A stretch of DNA of 64,000 bases, taken from positions 214,236 to 278,235 of the forward strand of contig NZ_JABETO010000005.1 in NCBI RefSeq assembly GCF_013055795.1, in the 5' to 3' direction. Shown here piece by piece: positions 26,743 through 34,394 of the stretch. Each line of letters starts with the position of its first letter. Position 1 is the stretch's first letter. Position numbers and translations under genes: made by a program. The DNA comes from Streptomyces sp. I05A-00742 (GTDB lineage: Bacteria > Actinomycetota > Actinomycetes > Streptomycetales > Streptomycetaceae). The notes under the pieces were generated by a model that was not told the origin of the DNA, did not search any database, and saw only the letters and a program-made list of their open reading frames with translations.

Positions 26743-27972
26743 TCATCCATCGAGGTGAAACCGGTCCGACATGCGGCGCAGCTTCTCGCGGGTGGACGCT
26801 CGTTCCGCGTACACGATGCTGCGCAGGGTTGACCGGGCAATGGGGTGGTTGCGGATGAGCTGGGGTGCGATGCGCTCAGCCTTTTCCAGCTCGGCCAACG
26901 CGGTGTCCCTGTTGCCGTCCCATAGCCAGGCGCGCGCGAGTTCCATGTGGTGGTGCCCCTGACGGGAGCTGGGGAGTGAGGCGATCATCTCCGGGCTCGT
27001 GCGTCGGTGTATGGCCAGCGCCCGTCGCTGCTCCCGCATCTCAAGGGCGACGCTGATGGCATGAATCTGCACGTTGCCGGGTGAGAACGTCAGAGAGTGC
27101 CGGTCGTACACGGGTGGACCGGCGTACTCGGCCAGCCGGTCGGCTGCGGCTTTTGCGTGCGCGATGCGGTCCTCGGCCTCTGATCGGAGGTTGCCGCGCG
27201 CGGCAGAGACGGCGGCCCGGAGCTGGAGTGCCCCCCATGCGCGAACAGCGAGTGGTTCGGCTTGGTCGTAGCCTTCCTGAACACTGCGGATGGCCTTGTC
27301 CGACAGGGTGATCGCGTCTTCCCAGTCAGCAGTTGCCCACATGTCCCATACACGCATCCAGTCGGCCACGGCAGGCATGACCGGGTCACCGGAGAGGCGG
27401 GCGGACCAAGCTGCCCGTTCACACGACATGGTGACCAGCTCGGGGTGGCCGAGGGCGTGGGCTGCGGTGTGAGCGAACTTGCAGCACACCGCGTAGATGG
27501 AGAACGCCTCTTCCCGCTCGTGACCCGTGCAGACTTCCGCGAGGGCCCTGGCTTCTCGTAGGAGGTCGGGCAGCACCTCCATGATCGCTACGTTGGCCGC
27601 AGCGTCCCTCAGACGGTGAAGACGGGTGGTCTCCTGCCAGAGCTGCCGGGCCGGCCGCGGGGTCCCGGCAAAGACCGGGGTCAAGTCGTAGCGGCGGAGT
27701 TCCCTCAGGATCGACGAGGCAGCGACTTGCCATTGGTTCTCGCCAGGGCTGCTGTTGTAGGGCCGCCCGATCAGGTCGTTCGGGTGGATGTGCAACTCAC
27801 TGGCCAGCAGGTTCAGCAGACCCACGCGATCGATTTCGATCAGGCCGCGCTCCATCTTCGACACCCACCCCTGAGACTTTCCCAAGGCGACCGCGAGGTC
27901 GGCCTGGGCCATTCCCAGGCGGAGTCGCGCGCGACGTGCTCGACGCCCGATCTCCTCGGCTTCTTCCAACAT
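26743..27972 (-). CDS. XRE-family regulator with TPR-like C-terminal domain
   Basis: The 409-aa regulator has an N-terminal HTH_3 domain (RARLRLGMAQADLAVALGKS and SKMERGLIEIDRVGLLNLLA, residues about 12-57). A long all-helical region follows, with repeated Ala/Arg/Glu patterns like TPR helices (for example HHHMELARAWLWDGNRDTALAELEKAERIAP). This layout resembles peptide- or ligand-sensing regulators such as Rgg-type proteins, though ligand binding is inference. The ATG at 27972 has GAGGTG 7 nt upstream, and a TTG lies just before it. It heads the co-directional run toward tgmABC. Codon third positions are less strict than in neighbouring housekeeping genes. Confidence 0.85.
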   Translation of the reverse strand: MLEEAEEIGRRARRARLRLGMAQADLAVALGKSQGWVSKMERGLIEIDRVGLLNLLASELHIHPNDLIGRPYNSSPGENQWQVAASSILRELRRYDLTPVFAGTPRPARQLWQETTRLHRLRDAAANVAIMEVLPDLLREARALAEVCTGHEREEAFSIYAVCCKFAHTAAHALGHPELVTMSCERAAWSARLSGDPVMPAVADWMRVWDMWATADWEDAITLSDKAIRSVQEGYDQAEPLAVRAWGALQLRAAVSAARGNLRSEAEDRIAHAKAAADRLAEYAGPPVYDRHSLTFSPGNVQIHAISVALEMREQRRALAIHRRTSPEMIASLPSSRQGHHHMELARAWLWDGNRDTALAELEKAERIAPQLIRNHPIARSTLRSIVYAERASTREKLRRMSDRFHLDG

Positions 27973-28268
27973 CAACGCACCTCATTCGGCGTGAGGCGCC
28001 GGCGGCGCTCAGGCGGGCGACGGGGCATCGGTGCTCCATCCGTCGGGCTCGTACCCTTGCACCGTACCCACAGCCTGAGAGGCGTGTGGAGGGCCGCAGA
28101 ACAGGAGTTCCGCCCGCACATCAAGTGGCGAGCGTAAAAATACGAAAGCCCGCAGGATCCGGGCACACGCGTCGGCCCGGTCCGTCAAGCCGCTCATGGA
28201 GCGCGCCCGGGAGGTCGCCCGGGGCAAGGCGGGGCACATGGGCGGCCGGTGATCCACCGGTCCGGGCA
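27973..28268. other. Right boundary of the tgm block, possible gene remnant
   Basis: This 296-bp gap should contain the XRE promoter. On the plus strand, 28181-28252 reads SVKPLMERAREVARGKAGHMGGR then stop, with almost every codon ending in G or C, like the 3' end of a lost gene. On the minus strand a 62-codon frame (28197-28009) is open but has mixed codon use in its second half. Around 28130-28160 there is a short A/T-rich stretch (GTAAAAATACGAAAG). No gene is called with confidence. Confidence 0.4.
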
Positions 28269-29465
28269 TCAAAGAATCACGTGCGGCAGGAACCGCGCGT
28301 ACCCGTCCGTCACCAGCCCTTCCGACTCGCGGATGCCCAGCCCCGCCGGCTCGTCCTCCACGACCCATGCCCCCAACACCACGTGGTTCCCGTCGAACGA
28401 CGGCAGGGGAGCCAGCTCCTGGTAGCAGCAGCGCTCGTCCCGGAGCGCCGGGGCACCGTCCCCGGCCGGGTGGACCGTCACCCCCGCCCCCTCCCGCCCG
28501 AGCAGCGGCTTGGCGACGTACCCCGTCGTACGGGCCAGCTCCCGAGGGCCGTCGAGATAGGCGGGAAGCAGGTTCGGATGGCCGGGAAAGAGCTCCCAGA
28601 GCACGGCGAGGAGCGCCTTGTTGGAGAGGAGCATCTTCCAGGCGGGCTCGATCCAGAGGGTGGACCCGGTGCCACCACCGTTGTCGAGCGTGTCGAGGAC
28701 GTGCGGACCGAAGTCGTCCGCGACCAGCCACTCCCAGGGGTAGAGCTTGAAGCAGGCGCGGAGGAAGCCGTAGCGCTCGTCGACGAAGCGGCCGGATATC
28801 CGGTCCCAGCCGATGTTCTCCATGGAGATCGCTCGGGTGTCGAGCCCGGCCTGGGCGGCGGTCTCGCGGAGGTAGGCGACGGTCATCAGGTCCTCGCCGA
28901 GCTCGTCGCCGGCGGAGTGGGCGAAGTGCAGGGGGGCGCCGGGCGGGAGCAGGGCGGCCTGGCGCTTCCAGGCGTCGACGAGGCGTTCGTGCAGGGAGTT
29001 CCACTGGTCGGCGCCGGCGACGCCGGCGAAGCGCTCCTCCATCCAGAACCACTGCGGGCTCGCGGCCTCCACCAGGGAGGTGGGGGTGTCGGCGTTGTAC
29101 TCCAGCAGCCGGGCCGGGCCGTTCCCGTCGTAGTGGAGGTCGAAGCGGCCGTAGAGCGAGGGCAGTTCGGCCCGCCGGTGCCAGGACTCGGCGACGAGCC
29201 CGGCCAGCCGGGGGTCGGTGATCCCGAGGTCGGCGAAGCGGCCGGTGTCGACGATGTTCGCGGCGGCGGCCAGGCACATGCCGTGCAGCTCCTCGACGGT
29301 CTCCTCCAGGGCCTCGACCTCGGGCAGGGTGAAGGAGTAGTAGGCGCTCTCGTCCCAGTACGGGCGCAGTTCGCCGTCCGGGTGGCGGGTGAGCGGGTAG
29401 ATCAGGCCCTGCTCCTCGACGGTCTCCTGCCAGCCGGGGCGCGGGGTGGTGCGGTGGCGGCGCAC
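28269..29465 (-). CDS. Glutathionylspermidine synthase family ATP-grasp protein (YgiC-like)
   Basis: A C-terminal GSP-synthase ATP-grasp domain without the amidase half, 398 aa, as in E. coli YgiC/YjfC. Visible features: RPGWQETVEEQGLIYP, HYDGNGPARLLEYNADTPTS (the metal/substrate loop E-Y-N-A-D), ENIGWDRISGRF, KPLLGREGAGVTV (ATP-binding Lys and loop) and DGNHVVLGAWVVEDEPAGLGIRE. It probably ligates an amine or peptide to a carboxylate, but the substrate is unknown. The GTG at 29465 has GGTGAGAG just upstream. GTG 29474, overlapping the lipoprotein stop, is the alternative. It forms a two-gene unit with the lipoprotein. Confidence 0.87.
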   Translation of the reverse strand: MRRHRTTPRPGWQETVEEQGLIYPLTRHPDGELRPYWDESAYYSFTLPEVEALEETVEELHGMCLAAAANIVDTGRFADLGITDPRLAGLVAESWHRRAELPSLYGRFDLHYDGNGPARLLEYNADTPTSLVEAASPQWFWMEERFAGVAGADQWNSLHERLVDAWKRQAALLPPGAPLHFAHSAGDELGEDLMTVAYLRETAAQAGLDTRAISMENIGWDRISGRFVDERYGFLRACFKLYPWEWLVADDFGPHVLDTLDNGGGTGSTLWIEPAWKMLLSNKALLAVLWELFPGHPNLLPAYLDGPRELARTTGYVAKPLLGREGAGVTVHPAGDGAPALRDERCCYQELAPLPSFDGNHVVLGAWVVEDEPAGLGIRESEGLVTDGYARFLPHVIL

Positions 29466-29470
29466 GGCTC

Positions 29471-29833
29471 TCACCCGCCGCCGGAGCCGGAGGAGGAGCA
29501 GCCGAAGCCGCCGCGGTCGACGGCCTGGCTCTTGCTGAAGGTGCCGCTGTCGGCGTAGCCGCCGGACTTCCGGTCGGGGCCGTAGTACCAGCGGGCGGAC
29601 GAGCCCGAGGATCCCGACGACCCTGTCGAGCCTGACGACCCCGAGGACGATGTGCTCTTGCACGCCTTGGAGTCGAGGACGCGGTAGCCGCGCGTCACGT
29701 CGTAACTGTTCGGATCGACACAGCGTTTGTCCGGCTCGGACCCGCAGGAGGTCAGGGCGGTGGCGAGCACGCCCATACCGCCGAGGACCACCGTGCTGGA
29801 CCGGAGTCTGCGCCGTGAGGCTGTCTGTCCCAT
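29471..29833 (-). CDS. YgiB-like (DUF1190-type) Ser/Gly-rich lipoprotein
   Basis: A 120-aa precursor whose signal peptide ends in a lipobox (LATALTSC, about Cys30). The mature part has Cys residues (KRCVDPNSYD, SKACKS), a Ser/Gly low-complexity stretch, then RWYYGPDRKSGGYADSG and the end RGGFGCSSSGSGGG. The YYG segment and RGGFG-S/G-rich tail resemble E. coli YgiB, whose gene also precedes the GSP-synthase-like ygiC. The ATG at 29833 has GGGGGAG 5 nt upstream. It overlaps or abuts the ATP-grasp gene. It may be that enzyme's substrate or partner, which is inference. Confidence 0.78.
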   Translation of the reverse strand: MGQTASRRRLRSSTVVLGGMGVLATALTSCGSEPDKRCVDPNSYDVTRGYRVLDSKACKSTSSSGSSGSTGSSGSSGSSARWYYGPDRKSGGYADSGTFSKSQAVDRGGFGCSSSGSGGG

Positions 29834-29900
29834 CTCACTCCCCCGTCGTACATGTGTCCGCACACGATAGACCCGCGCACTGACAACGCCCGGGGCGGGC

Positions 29901-31340
29901 TCAGCCGGCCGGTGGAAGGGCCCGCAGCAGGGCCTCCAGGACGCCGCCGAAGGCGTGCTCGGCCGGGGTGCCGTAGGCGACGATCACGCCGTCGGGGCTG
30001 CCGGGCGCGGGGGCGGGCACGTCGGCGTGCCGGTAGCGGCTGATGCCCTCCAGGGCGAGCCCCTGCCAGTGGGCCGCCTGGAGGGTGGACTGCTCGGTGC
30101 CGGGCGGGAGTTCGAGGACGACGTGCAGTCCCGCGGCGATGCCGGTGACACCGATGTGCGGCGCCCGCTCGGCGAGCGCGGCCACGATCCGGTCGCGGCG
30201 CCGGCGGTAGCGCAGCCGCATCGACCGCACGTGCCGGTCGTAGGCGCCGGAGGTGATGAACTCCGCGAGCGCCAGCTGGTCGAGCGCGCCCGTGCCCCAC
30301 TCCCCCGTGTTCTTGGTCTCCGCGACCTCGGCGGCAAGGTTCTCCGGCAGCACCATCCAGGCCAGCCGCAGGGCCGGGGCGAGGGACTTGCTGCTGGTGC
30401 CGAGGTAGACGACGTGGTCGGGCGCGAGGCTCTGGAGGGCGCCGACCTGCCGTCCGTCGTAGCGGAACTCGCCGTCGTAGTCGTCCTCCAGGACCAGCCC
30501 GCCGGTGCGCGCGGCCCAGTCGACGACGGCGGCGCGGCGGTCCCGGTGCAGCGGAACGCCGGTGGGGAACTGGTGGGCGGGGGTGAGGAGGACGGCGCCC
30601 ACGTCCTTGAGGCGCGCCAGCTCGCGGACGTCCGCCCCCAGCCCGTCGACGGGCAGCGGTACCCGGCGCAGTCCGGCGCGGGCCATGGGCTCGTGGTGGC
30701 CCCAGTACCCGTACGACTCGACCGCCACGCCGCGGACCCCGCGTGCGTACAGGACGCGGGACAGCAGGGCGATCCCCTGGACGAAGCCCGAGCAGACGAC
30801 GATGCGTTCGGGGTCGGTCCGTACGCCCCGCGCCCGGGCCAGGTAGCCGGCGAGCGCGGCGCGCAGCTCGGGGCGGCCGTGGCCGTCGGGGTAGCCGAAC
30901 GCCTCGTTGGGCGCGGCGGCGAGGGCGCGGCGGGCGGCGGCGGACCAGGCCGAGCGCGGGAACGCGGAGACGTCCGCGGTGCCGGTGCGCAGGTCGTGCA
31001 GGGGGCGCGCGGAGGGCCGGAGGGGGCGCCCGCGGACGGCGGTCCGGGGCGCGGGGCTCTGGGCCACCCGGGTGCCCGAGCCCTGCCGGGCGGTCAGCCA
31101 GCCCTCGGCGACGAGCTGGCCGTAGGCGTCGGCGACGGTGTTGCGGGCCAGGCCGAGGTCGACGGCCAGGGTGCGGGAGGAGGGGAGCCGGGTGCCCGGG
31201 GCCAGCCGCCCGGACCGTACGGCCTCGCGCAGGGCCCGGATCAGCGCGGCGCGCACGCCGCCGGGGCCGGTCAGGTCGAGGTGCAGATCGGTTCCGGCCA
31301 CGGCCGGGCCCGCCGTCGGAATGGCCCACGATTCGTCCAT
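29901..31340 (-). CDS. MocR-family regulator (GntR HTH fused to aminotransferase fold)
   Basis: The 479-aa regulator has an N-terminal winged helix (RAALIRALREAVRSGRLAPG, LPSSRTLAVDLGLARNTVADAY, about 32-80) and a fold-type I aminotransferase domain. PLP features are LEDDYDGEFRYDG and the Lys in YLGTSSKSLAPALRLAW. MocR proteins sense PLP or amino compounds and are seldom active transaminases. The ATG at 31340 gives the usual length. The start codon itself lies inside a dyad (31335-31350). It is divergent from the AhpD-like gene, its likely target. It is not PdxR by context, since pdxST is absent. Confidence 0.9.
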   Translation of the reverse strand: MDESWAIPTAGPAVAGTDLHLDLTGPGGVRAALIRALREAVRSGRLAPGTRLPSSRTLAVDLGLARNTVADAYGQLVAEGWLTARQGSGTRVAQSPAPRTAVRGRPLRPSARPLHDLRTGTADVSAFPRSAWSAAARRALAAAPNEAFGYPDGHGRPELRAALAGYLARARGVRTDPERIVVCSGFVQGIALLSRVLYARGVRGVAVESYGYWGHHEPMARAGLRRVPLPVDGLGADVRELARLKDVGAVLLTPAHQFPTGVPLHRDRRAAVVDWAARTGGLVLEDDYDGEFRYDGRQVGALQSLAPDHVVYLGTSSKSLAPALRLAWMVLPENLAAEVAETKNTGEWGTGALDQLALAEFITSGAYDRHVRSMRLRYRRRRDRIVAALAERAPHIGVTGIAAGLHVVLELPPGTEQSTLQAAHWQGLALEGISRYRHADVPAPAPGSPDGVIVAYGTPAEHAFGGVLEALLRALPPAG

Positions 31341-31350
31341 GGAAATGGAC
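31335..31350. promoter_or_regulatory. Candidate MocR operator
   Basis: GTCCAT-N4-ATGGAC is a perfect 6-bp inverted repeat covering the mocR start codon. An overlapping ATGG-A-CCAT palindrome lies at 31345-31353. Only 47 bp separate the two divergent starts, so a protein bound here would affect both. Confidence 0.55.
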
Positions 31351-31387
31351 CATACCCGTGGGCTACCGCGGCCGTAGTGTCGTAGCC

Positions 31388-31876
31388 ATGACGGAGAACA
31401 CGACACAGCGGACCACCCACCACCACGGCCCCCGGATGAACTACGCGGAGGTCGCCCCCCACGTCTACAAGGCGATGTACGGCCTGGAGCGGGCGGCCAA
31501 GCAGGACCTCGACCCGACGCTGGTCGAGCTGGTCAAGATCCGCGCCTCGCAGGTCAACCACTGCGCGTTCTGCCTCGACATGCACACCAAGGACGCCCGC
31601 AAGGCCGGCGAGACCGAGGACCGGATCTACCTCCTCAACGCCTGGGAGGAGGCCGTCGGTTACTACACGGAGAAGGAGCAGGCGGCGCTCGCCCTGACCG
31701 AGGCCGTCACCGTCCTGACCGACGGTTTCGTGCCGGACGCGGTCTGGGAGCGGGCCGCGGCGGTCTTCGAGGAGAAGGAGCTGGCCCAGCTCCTGGCCAT
31801 GATCGTCGCGATCAACGCCTGGAACCGGTTCGGCGTGTCCACCCGGTCCACCCCCGGCGCCTACCAGGCGCGCTGA
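31388..31876 (+). CDS. AhpD-like carboxymuconolactone decarboxylase family protein
   Basis: A 162-aa all-helical protein with the alkylhydroperoxidase AhpD signature: VELVKIRASQVNHCAFCLDMHTKDARK, with the redox CxxC (CAFC) and the His three residues later (CLDMH). It likely reduces peroxides or acts as a thiol-disulfide enzyme. True lactone decarboxylation is unlikely because the CxxC is present. It starts with ATG 31388 and overlaps the next gene by one base (TGATG). It is expected to be under the divergent MocR protein. Confidence 0.9.
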   Translation: MTENTTQRTTHHHGPRMNYAEVAPHVYKAMYGLERAAKQDLDPTLVELVKIRASQVNHCAFCLDMHTKDARKAGETEDRIYLLNAWEEAVGYYTEKEQAALALTEAVTVLTDGFVPDAVWERAAAVFEEKELAQLLAMIVAINAWNRFGVSTRSTPGAYQAR

Positions 31877-32595
31877 TGCCGGTGGCGGACTTCCGGGCGC
31901 TGCACCACGGCCGGCGCCCGGGGGACCCCCTCGTCCTGCCGGGCCCGTGGGACGCGGCGAGCGCCCGGGCCTTCGCCGACGCCGGCTTCCCCGCGCTGGC
32001 GACGCCCAGCGCCGCGGTCGCCGAGTCCCTGGGCCTGGCGGACGGCGACGTACCGGCGGCGGAGATGTTCGCGGCGGTCGCCCGCGTCGCGCGGGCGGTC
32101 GACGTGCCCGTCTCCGCCGACATCGAGGACGGCTACGGACTCCCGCCCGGCGAGCTCGTCGCCCGCCTCCTGGAGGCCGGCGCCGTGGGCTGCAACCTGG
32201 AGGACACCGACCGGTCCTCGGGCCGCCTCCTGGGCCCCCGCGAGCAGGCCGACCGGCTCGCGGCGGTACGGGCGGAGGCGGGCGACGCCCTCTTCCTCAA
32301 CGCCCGGATCGACACATACCTGCGCGGTGCCTCCGACGAGGACGCCCTGGAGCGGGCCCGGCTGTACGCCGCGGCGGGCGCGGACTGCGTGTACCCGATC
32401 CTCGCCCCGGAGAGCGCGCTGGCCGCGATCGCCGCCGCCTCCGGCCTGCTGGTCAACGCCATGGCCCCGCCGGAGGCTTCGGCTCCGCACCGGCTGGGCC
32501 TCCTGGGCGCGACCCGGATCACCTTCGGCAAGGGCATGTTCCTGCGGTCCATGGCGGCGGCGGGGGCGATCGCCGCGGAACTCCGGTCCGCGTGA
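31876..32595 (+). CDS. Isocitrate lyase/PEP mutase superfamily protein
   Basis: A TIM-barrel enzyme of 239 aa in the ICL/PEPM superfamily, which makes or breaks C-C or P-C bonds next to a carboxylate. Signatures: PLVLPGPWDAASARAFADAGFPALATPSAA, the Mg-binding strands VPVSADIEDGYG and VGCNLEDTD, LFLNARIDTYL, and ITFGKGMFLRS. It lacks the KKCGH motif of true isocitrate lyase, so it is one of the uncharacterised PEPM-like lyases common in actinobacteria. It is translationally coupled to the AhpD-like gene and followed by a strong hairpin. Confidence 0.86.
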   Translation: MPVADFRALHHGRRPGDPLVLPGPWDAASARAFADAGFPALATPSAAVAESLGLADGDVPAAEMFAAVARVARAVDVPVSADIEDGYGLPPGELVARLLEAGAVGCNLEDTDRSSGRLLGPREQADRLAAVRAEAGDALFLNARIDTYLRGASDEDALERARLYAAAGADCVYPILAPESALAAIAAASGLLVNAMAPPEASAPHRLGLLGATRITFGKGMFLRSMAAAGAIAAELRSA

Positions 32596-32608
32596 GCCCT
32601 GTTCACGA

Positions 32609-32643
32609 CACGGCCGGCGGGGTGGCGGCACCCGCCGGCCGTG
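32609..32643 (+). terminator. Terminator after the AhpD/PEPM-like operon
   Basis: A 13-bp perfect stem (CACGGCCGGCGGG, 32609-32621, with 32631-32643) surrounds a 9-nt loop. It lies between convergent units, 13 nt after one stop and 9 nt before the other. Confidence 0.85.
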
Positions 32644-32651
32644 GGGGCGCA

Positions 32652-33587
32652 CTACCTGAGCGCGGCCCGACTGCGCAGGACGACGGACTGGTTGTGCTGC
32701 TTGGCCCGCTCCAGTACGGCCTTCTTCGCCGTGATCTTCTGCTCCTGAATGCGTGATTCAGTGGCGAACCAGACATCGAGCAAGCCGGTGGACTGCTTGC
32801 ACTCCACCTCGTCGACGGCGACCTTCTTGGCCTCGGGACTGCTGCCCCAGTCCTCCTCCTTCGGCCCCTGGGTGATCTCGAACGGCGTCTTGTACTCGTA
32901 GCCCCTGGTCTTCATGCACGCGGACCAGTCGCCGAGGGACTTCTGCACGGCGGGCTCGTCCAACGCCTCTTTGAAACTCTCGGCGTTGACGTCGCTGACG
33001 GCTTCCTCGTCCTGCCGGCCGACCTCCCCAGCCGCCTCGGCGCTGCAACCGCCCTTGGGCACGGGCAGACCGTTGATGGTCTCCAGCACCTTGCCCTCGG
33101 CGTCCTTCCCGTACAGGGCGTCCATCTGGGCGGGGGTCCGCTCCCACGCCGGCAGTTCCTGGCGGCCGCCCGGCAGCTCGTAACCCCACTGCTCGGCCGA
33201 CGCCTTGTCCGCCAGCCCGTAACGCCGTTCCAGGTTGGCCGAGTTGTCCGACGGCGGGGGGATCGCGCCGTCCGTGGACGGCGGCTCGTAGGTGAGCCCG
33301 TAGCGCGCCATGCAGGCCTGCACGGACTTCAGCAGGGCGGCCTTCTCCGTGGAGGCGTCCGCGTAGGAGACCAGGTACCGCTCCACCGGCAGTTCCCGGT
33401 TCTTGAGCAGACCGCTGCGGAGCGTGGGGTCCGGCGCCTTGGGCTTCACCGGCGCGGGTGCCGCGACACCGGCCGGCGCCGCGCCGCCCGGCCGTTCCCC
33501 CGACGCGTACCAGCCGATACCGGCCACGGCGCCGACGGCCAGCATCGCGGAGACGATTCTCGTGGACGTACGGCCGGCCGCGTTCAT
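32652..33587 (-). CDS. Exported/membrane-anchored hypothetical protein, 311 aa
   Basis: I do not recognise the family. The N-terminus TRIVSAMLAVGAVAGIGWYASGE is an uncleaved anchor or signal peptide, then an Ala/Pro linker (35-52). The outer part has four Cys (QACMARYG, KGGCSAE, WSACMKTRG, EVECKQS) that could make two disulfides, and a conserved-looking PAWERTPAQMDALYG. The C-terminus is a Lys/Gln-rich helix. The start overlaps the stop of the upstream gene (ATGA), so the two are expressed together. The CxxxxG spacing resembles other Streptomyces surface proteins of unknown role. Confidence 0.7.
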   Translation of the reverse strand: MNAAGRTSTRIVSAMLAVGAVAGIGWYASGERPGGAAPAGVAAPAPVKPKAPDPTLRSGLLKNRELPVERYLVSYADASTEKAALLKSVQACMARYGLTYEPPSTDGAIPPPSDNSANLERRYGLADKASAEQWGYELPGGRQELPAWERTPAQMDALYGKDAEGKVLETINGLPVPKGGCSAEAAGEVGRQDEEAVSDVNAESFKEALDEPAVQKSLGDWSACMKTRGYEYKTPFEITQGPKEEDWGSSPEAKKVAVDEVECKQSTGLLDVWFATESRIQEQKITAKKAVLERAKQHNQSVVLRSRAALR

Positions 33588-34144
33588 CGGTTCTCCCGGA
33601 AGCTCGACGCGTTGTTGTTCCGCAGCAGTTGGTGGAGGTTGCCGGAGAAATCCTGCGGAAAAGCGCGGCCGAACCCCTCGTAGTAGGAGTTGTAGTAGAT
33701 GGCGTGCGTCACCCAGTCCTGGTTCGCCGCCGACGCGGCGGCGTTCTTCAATTCATGTCCGGATCCCCAACCCTCGGGCATGCACTTGGTCTCCACGCCG
33801 AGCCGGAAAGAGATATATTTGCGGTCCTTCTGGTTCCAGAATTCATAGCGCGTGATCCTGCCGCGCTCGGTCCGGCCCCAGTGATCCTTGTGCGACCGGT
33901 TGGTCATGAAGCAGGCGCTGATCGTCACACCGTTCTTCTTCGCGCCGTAGAAGAGGCCGAGGCAGGCGCCGACATTGGATCCGCATTCGTCCCACGAATA
34001 CGATTTGGAAGCTGCCGCGGCCGGCGATGCGGAGGAAAAGGCCATGACTCCCGCGAAGGCCGTGACGGCGGCCATCGCACCGGCGGATCTGCGCCACCGG
34101 TGTACCGGGCGTTCCGATTTTCTCTTTCCGAGGAGATCAATCAT
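33584..34144 (-). CDS. Secreted hypothetical protein, 186 aa
   Basis: The Arg-rich start (RPVHRWRRSAGAMAAV) and hydrophobic core ending SSASPAAAA give a Sec signal peptide of about 45 residues. The mature part is about 140 aa with Cys in WDECGSNVGACLG, SACFMTN and ETKCMPEG (four, likely two disulfides) and many aromatics. No catalytic motif is visible. Its codons include more A/T than neighbours (33790-33990), hinting at transfer. It is coupled to the 311-aa anchored gene. The pair may work together at the surface. The start at 34144 has a weak ribosome site. Confidence 0.65.
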   Translation of the reverse strand: MIDLLGKRKSERPVHRWRRSAGAMAAVTAFAGVMAFSSASPAAAASKSYSWDECGSNVGACLGLFYGAKKNGVTISACFMTNRSHKDHWGRTERGRITRYEFWNQKDRKYISFRLGVETKCMPEGWGSGHELKNAAASAANQDWVTHAIYYNSYYEGFGRAFPQDFSGNLHQLLRNNNASSFRENR

Positions 34145-34394
34145 GCGAGGGATTCTTCAGCCGCCGGAGGTCCCCGGCCAGGCTCGAACCGGTCGCCCGG
34201 AACGGGGAATGGATCCCTCGGGATGCGCCTGGAACGGACGCCCGCCCCCGCCGGGGCCCCTTGCGGAAACAGCGCGTATTCCCCTTGCGTCCCGGATTTC
34301 TGCCCGGGATTGGACGCATCCCCGTACCGAAGGGTCTCCTCCAACCGATCATGGCCGGAAACCACCCCTACAGGATCCGGGCTACTGTTACCGA

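Noticed and set aside
28009..28197. 62-codon minus-strand frame upstream of the XRE gene
   Set aside because: Third positions become random after about 20 codons and there is no ribosome site. Left as unassigned intergenic DNA.
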